A DNA stretch of 15,695 nt. Source: Myxococcales bacterium. Its GTDB lineage: Bacteria > Myxococcota_C > UBA6777. Where the stretch lies: contig JALTMC010000465.1 in the NCBI GenBank assembly GCA_027005175.1, positions 1 through 15,695 of the forward strand, read 5' to 3'. This document shows, one piece after another, positions 8,131-13,995 of the stretch. A program made the translations under genes and the position numbers. The notes below the pieces were generated by a model. It worked only from the letters and a program-made list of their open reading frames with translations. It did not search any database and was not told the origin of the DNA. The number at the start of each line of letters is the position of its first letter. Within the stretch, counting starts at the first letter, position 1.

Positions 8131-8146
8131 TGGAACAAGAAGTGCA
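8131..8146 (+). promoter_or_regulatory. Sigma-54 -24/-12 promoter of the first intact pilin
   Basis: TGGAACAAGAAGTGCA matches TGGCAC-N5-TTGCA, with the invariant GG and GC 12 bases apart. Transcription would start near 8158, about 64 bases before the ATG at 8222. Confidence 0.7.
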
Positions 8147-8221
8147 TACATTCATATATGACGACAAGATGATATTTCTAATTCTATTTCCAATTCATTG
8201 ATACATTCACAGGAGAGTTCC

Positions 8222-8788
8222 ATGCGAAACAAGCGACGTGCTCAAAGGGGTTTTACATTAATTGAACTTATGATCGTGGTTGCGATTATTGGGATACTTG
8301 CCGCAGTCGCGATTCCAGCGTTTTTAAAATTCATTCGTAAAGCCAAAACATCAGAGGCAAATATCAGTATCAAAGCAATCGGTGACGGAGCCCACTCCTG
8401 GTTTGATGACGAACACGCCGACGCCAATGGAACTCCCCTGGCAAAGCACTTCCCCAACACAAATTCGCCAACAGGTATTTCTGGTACGGGCGCAGTCCAT
8501 CCATCCACAGCTCCATGCTCGAATGGCTCTCCACAATATGCGAAAAGTAGTTCAGGCTGGACCAGTGAACCTTGGAAGTCTCTCAAGTTTGGTATCAACA
8601 AAGCCCACTATTTCCGTTATCAGTACTTTCCGAGCGGTACAGCAACCGGCGCAAGTTTCACAGTTTGGGCACGAGGCAACCTCGACTGTGATGGAACCGA
8701 GTCCACCTACTCCGTCCGTGGAACAGTAAACACCACAACAGGTGAGGTAGAGCGCACAAGCATGATCATCACAGAGGCTCTTGAATAA
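8222..8788 (+). CDS. pilA: Type IV pilin, tandem paralogue 1
   Basis: A 188-residue prepilin. The start is ATG 8222 with AGGAG (8211-8215) 6 nt upstream, giving a 10-residue basic leader cut by prepilin peptidase at Gly10|Phe11. The conserved hydrophobic helix follows ([18 protein letters not shown]) with Glu5 of the mature protein. Two cysteines (99, 156) could form the C-terminal disulfide loop. It aligns without gaps to the pilin at 9393 (151 of 188 identical); the first 30 mature residues are identical, and differences cluster at residues 81-113. Codon use is more mixed than in its neighbour (GGA, GCG, ACA are common), suggesting lower expression or relaxed selection. It has its own sigma-54 box and upstream element. 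Confidence 0.92.
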   Translation: MRNKRRAQRGFTLIELMIVVAIIGILAAVAIPAFLKFIRKAKTSEANISIKAIGDGAHSWFDDEHADANGTPLAKHFPNTNSPTGISGTGAVHPSTAPCSNGSPQYAKSSSGWTSEPWKSLKFGINKAHYFRYQYFPSGTATGASFTVWARGNLDCDGTESTYSVRGTVNTTTGEVERTSMIITEALE

Positions 8789-8888
8789 GACCACAGTTCC
8801 AAAAGAGAAGACTACAATGGGGCCGTCCCTACGAAGAGACGGAAGGAGCCTCTTGAATAAGACCACAGCTCCAAAAGAGAAGACTACA
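8774..8888. repeat. 43-bp direct repeat of the pilin 3' end
   Basis: Bases 8774-8816 recur at 8846-8888 with two mismatches (period 72 bp, 29-bp spacer). The first copy covers the last four complete codons, the stop and 28 bases beyond. The spacer contains CCGTC/GACGG arms. Removing the 72-bp insertion leaves the stop-to-terminator distance at about 109 bp, nearly the 112 bp seen for the remnant upstream. Confidence 0.9.
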
Positions 8889-8968
8889 CCATTATCCTGA
8901 CATCAAAGTTCGGGAGTTTCTTCCACAAAATCGAATCAAAAACCTGCTCTTTCAAAGAAACAAACGAA

Positions 8969-9009
8969 GCCCCATCTCTTTAATACAAGAGATGGGGCCT
9001 TTTCGTTTA
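8969..9009 (+). terminator. Intrinsic terminator of pilin 1
   Basis: A perfect 12-bp stem GCCCCATCTCTT/AAGAGATGGGGC (8969-8980, 8987-8998) with a 6-nt loop is followed by CTTTTCGTTT. The A-rich flank on the other side could make it work in both directions. Confidence 0.9.
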
Positions 9010-9109
9010 AATCGGGTTTACACAGTGTTTGTTTGGAGTATGCAAAAGATTTGTAGGAAAACAAGCAAAGCCTACTTTTCAGGTTTGGTTTTCGGTAGCC
9101 CCTGAGATC

Positions 9110-9142
9110 GACAAAAAACGTCAGTGGTGACATTTTTTGTCA
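9110..9142 (+). promoter_or_regulatory. Upstream activating element of pilin 2 (probable PilR sites)
   Basis: A 14-base inverted repeat with one mismatch (9110-9123 and 9128-9141) surrounds GTGG. The whole 33-bp block matches 7944-7976 at 29 positions with no gap, so spacing is conserved as well as sequence. It ends 142 bp before the sigma-54 box. Unlike pilin 1, there is no separate third palindrome, though a TGACA occurs at 9161. Confidence 0.75.
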
Positions 9143-9283
9143 CCAGGACAGGCCCAAAAATGACACTTTTTGGGATATGGGAAGCAAGACCAAAGATCCC
9201 TATTCTCCGGATACTCCGTGAAGCACCGAGTATTTCAAAGTAATTTGCTTCTAAGAGACGTTGGACCTCTATTTTTTAAATTG

Positions 9284-9299
9284 TGGCATGCTATCTGCT
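9284..9299 (+). promoter_or_regulatory. Sigma-54 -24/-12 promoter of pilin 2
   Basis: TGGCATGCTATCTGCT fits the sigma-54 consensus, with the GG and GC elements 12 bases apart and TGGCA intact. The predicted start is near 9311, giving a leader of about 82 bases. A pilR gene, encoding a sigma-54 activator, lies 3 kb away. Confidence 0.85.
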
Positions 9300-9392
9300 A
9301 AGGAGAGCGGGCAAGAGGGGAGCAAATTGAGATATCGTTCTCAATCATCCCAATTCGTCAATGATCCCAAAATCCCTGAAGGAGAATAATCC

Positions 9393-9959
9393 ATGCTGAG
9401 AAAATTCCGCAGCCAAAAAGGTTTTACACTTATCGAGCTTATGATCGTTGTTGCTATTATCGGTATTCTCGCCGCTGTAGCTATCCCCGCTTTCTTGAAG
9501 TTCATTCGTAAGTCCAAGACTTCTGAAGCAAACATCAACGTCAAGTCTATTGGTGATGGTGCTGTGTCTTGGTTTGACGCTGAGCACGCTGATGCCAATG
9601 GTACTCCCATTGTAAAGCACTTCCCCAACACCTTGTCCCCCACCGGTGCTACCGGTGTCGGCGCACAAGTTCCCGGTGCAGCTCCCTGCGCTACAGGTAA
9701 CCCACTGTACACCAAAGACTCCGGTCGTTGGGAAAGTGAGCCCTGGAAGTCCTTGAAGTTTGGTATCAACAAAGCCCACTACTTCCGTTATCAGTACCTT
9801 CCCAGCAGCACAGCGACTTCTGCAAGCTTCACTGTTTGGGCACGTGCCAACCTCGACTGTGATGGTACCGAGTCCACCTACTCCGTTCGCGCAACTGTAA
9901 ACACCTCTACTGGTGAAGTTGAGCGTACCAACATGATCATCACAGAAGCTCTCGAGTAG
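9393..9959 (+). CDS. pilA: Type IV pilin, tandem paralogue 2 (probable major pilin)
   Basis: A 188-residue prepilin. ATG 9393 has AAGGAG (9379-9384) 8 nt upstream. The leader is cut at Gly10|Phe11, followed by the classic N-terminal helix with mature Glu5. Cysteines 99 and 156 are shared with its neighbour. Pilin subunits are processed by PilD and polymerise into type IV pili for twitching or adhesion. This copy has the better sigma-54 box, a strong ribosome site and a strong codon bias (GGT, AAG, TTC, CCC, AAC), all signs of high expression. That it is the main subunit is inference. Confidence 0.94.
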   Translation: MLRKFRSQKGFTLIELMIVVAIIGILAAVAIPAFLKFIRKSKTSEANINVKSIGDGAVSWFDAEHADANGTPIVKHFPNTLSPTGATGVGAQVPGAAPCATGNPLYTKDSGRWESEPWKSLKFGINKAHYFRYQYLPSSTATSASFTVWARANLDCDGTESTYSVRATVNTSTGEVERTNMIITEALE

Positions 9960-9999
9960 ACCATACTCGAATATAGCTAGCGACCCTCTTCGGCAGATA

Positions 10000-10038
10000 G
10001 CCCTCGTCCTTTACCCCAGGACGGGGGCTTCGTCGTTT
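10000..10038 (+). terminator. Intrinsic terminator of pilin 2
   Basis: An 11-pair GC-rich stem (10000-10010 with 10018-10028, one U-G pair) around TTACCCC is followed by TTCGTCGTTT, 40 bp after the stop codon. Confidence 0.85.
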
Positions 10039-10153
10039 AAAGAACAGAAGATACCAGCGGTTTCGACCTTTCGTATCTCATTCATGTTCATGTGTATTAT
10101 GAAAATAAAATGGACGTGACCATGAATTACCTCCTTTGGTGTGCAAGTCTACA

Positions 10154-10306
10154 CAGGTTCAGAATGGGGCTAGAACCCCCATTCTGAGGAAGAAAAACCT
10201 GACTGAAGTCGGCTCAATCATTTCGTTTCCCCTGAAGGGCAAAATGCTTTGAGTGCCCCTTGGGGTAGTCCCGAGAGCCTCAGAATGGGGGTTCATCCCC
10301 ACGGAT
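10154..10306 (+). other. Structured intergenic element with competing hairpin arms
   Basis: No gene spans 9960-10476. Within it, CAGGTT/AACCTG (10154-10159, 10196-10201) encloses a 10-bp stem CAGAATGGGG/CCCCATTCTG (10160-10169, 10177-10186). A second hairpin follows at 10229-10265. Then TCAGAATGGGG recurs at 10280-10290, where it could pair either with the earlier arm or with CCCCA just downstream. GAACCCCCATTCTGAGG (10173-10189) is exactly inverted at 10278-10294. It could be a structured RNA leader, an attenuator or a small MITE-like element. I do not recognise a known riboswitch. Confidence 0.55.
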
Positions 10307-10323
10307 ATACAGGAGATTTTGCT

Positions 10324-10362
10324 ATGTCCATTTTTTGTACAGGCTGTCAGATTCCCGTATAA
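10324..10362 (+). CDS. Possible 12-codon ORF with CxxC
   Basis: ATG 10324 has AGGAG (10311-10315) 8 nt upstream and encodes MSIFCTGCQIPV then TAA. It sits directly after the structured element. It could be a leader peptide or the stub of a lost zinc-ribbon protein. The ribosome site is the only support, so it may be chance. Confidence 0.2.
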   Translation: MSIFCTGCQIPV

Positions 10363-10476
10363 GTCTCAAGTTCCTCACTTAAGACTTTCCACATTGGATA
10401 AGATACGATAAGATGCAACCCGACGTTTCCCGTTGAGAAGCCCAACCTAGCCAAAAAGAAGAGAACAAAAGAAACG

Positions 10477-11622
10477 ATGGATGGAATGACTCGCTGGTGG
10501 ACACCGATAGTCCGCCGAGTAGCACTACTGGCACTTGCTTTAATCCTTGTGATGGGTGTCATTTATTTCAAGCAGGATGCAGAGTGGCGTCGGGCAGGAT
10601 GGACAAAAAAGTATCACGACCTTTATTATTTGCCCTCTCCTCCGGTATTACAGCGTTTGTCTTTGGGACACTATTCCTTTTTGGCAGATCTCATCTGGAT
10701 CCGAGGGTTGTTGTATGTTGGAACCCACTTCAGTAATCAGCATGGCTCGATTGGATGGCTCTCCCACTATGCCAATGCGGTCCTCAAACTGGAGCCGAAG
10801 TTCCGATATGCCTATATCTGGGCCTCTGTTCTCAGCATTTACAACAGAAAGAAAACAACAAGAAGAGATGTGTTGACTAGCATTTCTTTCCAAAAGAGAG
10901 CCCAAGCACAGTTTCCCAATGACTACTATTTTCCCTACCTTTTGGGAATGAGTTATATCAGTGAGCTAACATTAAGTCATGTCAGTATGGGACAGTTGGT
11001 TCAAGATTTTCGTGACTACTGTCCAAAAAATAAGAAGCCTCTTTTGACAATAGCTCCTCGATTGTTCCAGTGGCAAAAATGCAGTAAGAATCCTTTTGAA
11101 TGGTTGGGCAACCCTCAATGTGCTCCCCAACCATTCCTGGCAAGTGCCGCTGGATTTTTTGAACAACTCAAACGAGAGAGGCCAAGCAAGCGCATACCTT
11201 TTTTACATCAGATCAAGCGATGTCTGCGAAAGAAAGGAGCGCTATACTTAATGGAAGCAGCCTCAAAAGAAGGGGCACCTCCCCACTATGCTCCTCTTGC
11301 AGCGAGAATCATGCGACGAAATGGAAGTGCAGGTGCAGCCGTCTGTGACCACTTACTCAATGTGTTGTGGCGAGCAGAAAACAATGAAGTTCGTCTGCAA
11401 ATTCGAAAGAAAATCAAGCGATTTTGTGGAAATAAGCGTCCCAAAGAGATCATCTGTCAAGAAGAGGTGTTTGCGAAACGTTGGCGTAAGCAGTTTCCCT
11501 ATCTCCCTCGTGCAACGTTTCAGATGCTGAACCTACCTCCATCTCTAGAGAGTCAAGAGCCCATCCATTATCCACCAAGTACAGTCAATAATATCTGCAC
11601 GTATGGCTCTCCAACCCCTTGA
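10477..11622 (+). CDS. Membrane-anchored TPR-like protein of unknown function
   Basis: A 381-residue protein. Residues 13-30 form a single N-terminal membrane anchor. The segment at 52-82 contains LPSPPVLQRLSLGHYSFLAD and LIWIRGLLYVG, followed by an LKLEPKFRYAYIWAS stretch (103-117). This matches, in my recollection, a conserved pattern (S-L-G-x6-D-L-W-x-R ... LDP-x-F-x-x-A-Y) in TPR-like proteins of delta-proteobacteria, some of them near pilin genes. The rest is helical, basic and Cys-containing (nine Cys). ATG 10477 is used; ATG 10486 is an alternative, and neither has a strong Shine-Dalgarno. It converges on the third pilin. A role in pilus or envelope function is only suggested by position. 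Confidence 0.75.
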   Translation: MDGMTRWWTPIVRRVALLALALILVMGVIYFKQDAEWRRAGWTKKYHDLYYLPSPPVLQRLSLGHYSFLADLIWIRGLLYVGTHFSNQHGSIGWLSHYANAVLKLEPKFRYAYIWASVLSIYNRKKTTRRDVLTSISFQKRAQAQFPNDYYFPYLLGMSYISELTLSHVSMGQLVQDFRDYCPKNKKPLLTIAPRLFQWQKCSKNPFEWLGNPQCAPQPFLASAAGFFEQLKRERPSKRIPFLHQIKRCLRKKGALYLMEAASKEGAPPHYAPLAARIMRRNGSAGAAVCDHLLNVLWRAENNEVRLQIRKKIKRFCGNKRPKEIICQEEVFAKRWRKQFPYLPRATFQMLNLPPSLESQEPIHYPPSTVNNICTYGSPTP

Positions 11623-11662
11623 CATCCTCGCCTCCCACCTCCCGAAAATGAACTCTCAGACT

Positions 11663-11782
11663 CCATCCATTCTCAGGTTCCATCCATTCTCAGGTTCCAT
11701 CCATTCTCAGGCGGGCACCGACACCCCCAGGCCATCGTCGGCCCAGTTCCACCTATTCTCAGCTTCCATCTATTCCCAGCTT
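11663..11782. repeat. 17-bp tandem repeat between convergent genes
   Basis: The unit CCATCCATTCTCAGGTT occurs at 11663-11679 and 11680-11696, again at 11697-11713 with two end changes, and in diverged form at 11749-11765 and 11766-11782, with a 35-bp unrelated insert (11714-11748). A weak half copy lies just upstream. It begins about 40 bp after the stop at 11622 and ends before the convergent pilin stop at 11802. No terminator is evident here. Confidence 0.85.
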
Positions 11783-11801
11783 CCAGAGTGAAGAGTTGAG
11801 A

Positions 11802-12389
11802 TTATTTTCGTTTGAGGTTGTAGAAAACTCGTTTGTACGAATCAGAGTTTGACATTCCGAATACCATAGCAGGATCGGAGGCGAGGCAAGTTCTGTTCAG
11901 GAGATCGCCTTTCGCGCAAACAATAAACCAGTTACTGCCGGTGCCTGGGGGATAATGCTGATTGATATTAATCTGGGAATAGCAAGTTGTTGTTTCATTG
12001 TTGGGAATGGTTCCCACACCTGCATTGACCCAATATTGAAAGTAGGTACCAGGATTGGGGGGATGGAATCCAATGTTGTTCCAATTGGTCATCGTTTTGT
12101 TCCAGGTCCCCTGACCACCATTACACATTGAGGCATACTTGGAGTCTTCGGGATTTTTGGGCGTTGTAAGATGTTGCTGAAACTCCATGAAATAGGCTGT
12201 TTCTTTCAGATGAATCTGAGGTAAAAGCGTGATGGCTTCCTGGGAACGTGATTGGATCACATAGTGTCGGTAGGCTGGAACAGCAACAGCTGCCAGAATC
12301 CCAATAATCACAATGACCGCCAAAAGCTCTACCAGTGTGAAGCCTCTTTGTCCTGTGTTTTTATCCGAACCTTTTGTGGAATTGGGCAT
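11802..12389 (-). CDS. Type IV pilin-like protein, divergent
   Basis: A 195-residue prepilin. ATG 12389 is preceded by AAGGAGG (12401-12395) at 5 nt, better than an in-frame start at 12425 that would add 12 residues. A 16-residue leader ends Gly16|Phe17, followed by FTLVELLAVIVIIGILAA with mature Glu5. The soluble domain does not resemble the tandem pilins and has four Cys (89, 136, 158, 168), enough for two disulfides. Its length suits a major-type or accessory pilin rather than FimU/PilV-type minor pilins, but I cannot decide. It lies downstream of pilR on the same strand with a sigma-70-like promoter in the gap. Confidence 0.88.
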   Translation of the reverse strand: MPNSTKGSDKNTGQRGFTLVELLAVIVIIGILAAVAVPAYRHYVIQSRSQEAITLLPQIHLKETAYFMEFQQHLTTPKNPEDSKYASMCNGGQGTWNKTMTNWNNIGFHPPNPGTYFQYWVNAGVGTIPNNETTTCYSQININQHYPPGTGSNWFIVCAKGDLLNRTCLASDPAMVFGMSNSDSYKRVFYNLKRK

Positions 12390-12431
12390 TTTAGCCTCCT
12401 TCGTGTATGAATCAATACGCCTCAACCTTGT

Positions 12432-12461
12432 ATTGTACAGCAGAACGTACCCATTTGTCAG
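12432..12461 (-). promoter_or_regulatory. Sigma-70-like promoter of the divergent pilin
   Basis: On the minus strand CTGACA (12461-12456) and TACAAT (12437-12432) are 18 bp apart, each five of six to consensus. Transcription would start near 12425, about 35 bases before the ATG. No sigma-54 box with correct spacing was found here. Confidence 0.45.
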
Positions 12462-12497
12462 AACGTTTTTCTCCCTCCTCTTCTGTAGTACGGCAAT

Positions 12498-13880
12498 TTA
12501 CTCTGACATCGACAGTTTTGCCAACCGATAACGGAACGAGCGAAAAGAGATTTTCAACAATTTCGCGGCCTCCTTTCGAACGCCATTGGCTTGCTCCAAG
12601 GCCAACTCCAGCAATTGCCGTTCCACTTTTTCCAAGAAGACCTCCAGCCCTTCATGAGGCAACGCAAGTTGTTCGAGTTCCACTGTGGGCAAGGTGGAGG
12701 TGCTTCGATTACGAACATTTGCAGGAAGACTTTCAGGTTGCAGCATATCCTCTGACTCAAACAGAAGACCTCGTTCGATCAGATTTTCAAGCTCTCGAAC
12801 ATTTCCTGGGAAATCATAATTGACGAGAAGCTCCATCGCATCGCGAGAGATACCTTGGACATGGCTCCCCCCGCTGTTTTTGCCATACAGGTTTAAGAAG
12901 TGATGGGCCAACAGTGGGATATCTTCAAGACGCTCACGCAACGCAGGTATTTCTACGGTAAGAACATTGAGTCGAAAAAAGAGGTCTTCTCGGAAGCTTC
13001 CTGCTTTCACTTCATCTTGCAGATTCTTATTGGTTGCGCTGAGTATTCGAACATCGACGGCCTGTTCCTTTGCGCCACCCAGCGGACGAATACTCTTTTC
13101 CTGCAACACACGAAGCAATTTCACCTGGATATGGGAAGGCATCTCTCCAATCTCATCCAGAAAGAGTGTCCCTCCATCTGCCACTTGAAACAGCCCCATC
13201 TTATCGCGATCTGCGCCGGTGAAAGCACCTTTGGTGTGGCCAAACAGTTCACTTTCCAAAAGCTGTTCGGGGATGGCTCCACAGTTAACAGGAACAAAAG
13301 GCCGACCTGAACGGGGTCCATTGTAATGGAGAGCCCGGGCCACAAGCTCTTTTCCTGTACCATTCTCCCCTGTGATCAGCACATTAATTTCGCTCTGTGC
13401 GACCTTGTGAAGTAAGTCAAACAACGACACCATCTGTGGGCTTTTGCCCAAAAAGTTTCCAAAGTTATAACGCTCTTGCAGCTCGCTCTTAAGTTGTACA
13501 TTCTCTTTGAGCAGCGCACGCTTTTCCAGGCATTTGTGGACCAGTGCCTGAAGTTCTTCATTTTTGAAGGGTTTTTGAAGATAGTCATAGGCTCCGAGTT
13601 TCATCGCCTCAATGGCGGTCTCTGTGGTAGCAAACGCGGTCATCATTACAATCTGAACAGAGGGACGATGTTCCCGAACATACCGCAAGACCCCCATCCC
13701 ATCCACGGCTCCAGGCATACGAAGATCCGTCAGAACAACATCAAACTCCTGCTGCCTCAACAACTCAATCCCAGCTTCGCCATTCACTGCAACTTCAACC
13801 TCATGGTTGTCCTTGCTAAGCAAGATCTGAAGAAACTCCCGCAATGAAAGTTCATCATCAATGATCAGTATCTTCCCCAA
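12498..13880 (-). CDS. pilR: PilR: sigma-54-dependent response regulator
   Basis: A 460-residue NtrC-family activator. The receiver domain (1-115) has the acidic pair D8/D9, phosphoacceptor D52 and K104. The AAA+ domain (about 140-370) has Walker A GENGTGKE (171-178), GAFTGA (218-223) for contact with sigma-54, Walker B GGTLFLDE (236-243) and arginine-finger region FREDLFFRLN (296-305). A Fis-type helix-turn-helix ends the protein (about 430-455). The start is TTG 13880 with AGGAG 7 nt upstream, because GKILIIDDE is where family members begin. A TTG at 13964 would add 28 atypical residues. The partner kinase gene ends 115 bp upstream. In Pseudomonas and Myxococcus, PilR activates pilA transcription; the two sigma-54 pilin promoters here are its likely targets. 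Confidence 0.95.
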   Translation of the reverse strand: MGKILIIDDELSLREFLQILLSKDNHEVEVAVNGEAGIELLRQQEFDVVLTDLRMPGAVDGMGVLRYVREHRPSVQIVMMTAFATTETAIEAMKLGAYDYLQKPFKNEELQALVHKCLEKRALLKENVQLKSELQERYNFGNFLGKSPQMVSLFDLLHKVAQSEINVLITGENGTGKELVARALHYNGPRSGRPFVPVNCGAIPEQLLESELFGHTKGAFTGADRDKMGLFQVADGGTLFLDEIGEMPSHIQVKLLRVLQEKSIRPLGGAKEQAVDVRILSATNKNLQDEVKAGSFREDLFFRLNVLTVEIPALRERLEDIPLLAHHFLNLYGKNSGGSHVQGISRDAMELLVNYDFPGNVRELENLIERGLLFESEDMLQPESLPANVRNRSTSTLPTVELEQLALPHEGLEVFLEKVERQLLELALEQANGVRKEAAKLLKISFRSFRYRLAKLSMSE

Positions 13881-13995
13881 AGCACTTCTCCTGGATAGCA
13901 CAGAAACATCACAAAAAAGAGAGCAATATGCAGATATGACAAACAATGAATCTGGGTGATGCAAAAGGCTCTCCCACAGACTCTAGAACAGGGTC

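Larger units (their letters stand above)
7572..8221 (+). other. Gene-free region carrying pilin remnant and control sites
   Basis: No intact gene lies between the peptidase and the first intact pilin. The region holds, in order, 84 bases of unassigned sequence, the pilin 3' fragment, a stem-loop terminator, the paired palindromes and the sigma-54 box. Bases 8010-8130 show nothing I can name. Confidence 0.7.
8789..9392 (+). other. Inter-pilin control region
   Basis: The region carries the 43-bp repeat, a strong terminator, the upstream activating element and the sigma-54 box of the next pilin. A CCCAAAAA/TTTTTGGG hairpin (9153-9174) with TGACAC in its loop lies just after the element. A 10-base stem with one mismatch (about 9210-9232) lies between element and promoter. 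I see no gene. Confidence 0.7.

Noticed and set aside
8817-8900. 27-codon frame starting ATG in the repeat spacer after pilin 1
   Set aside because: No ribosome site, and it reads the duplicated pilin tail out of frame.
9153-9174. CCCAAAAA/TTTTTGGG hairpin as a terminator
   Set aside because: It is not followed by a T-tract and lies between the enhancer block and the promoter, away from any gene end.
12438-12455. TGGG...TCTGC on the minus strand upstream of the divergent pilin as a sigma-54 box
   Set aside because: The GG and GC elements are 10 or 11 bases apart instead of 12.
12407-12823. 138-codon plus-strand frame opposite the pilR 3' end
   Set aside because: It is antisense to the Fis-type domain of PilR, with no independent coding signs.
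13881-13964. 28-residue N-terminal extension of PilR from TTG 13964
   Set aside because: Family members begin at the GKILIIDDE strand; a better-spaced AGGAG precedes TTG 13880.
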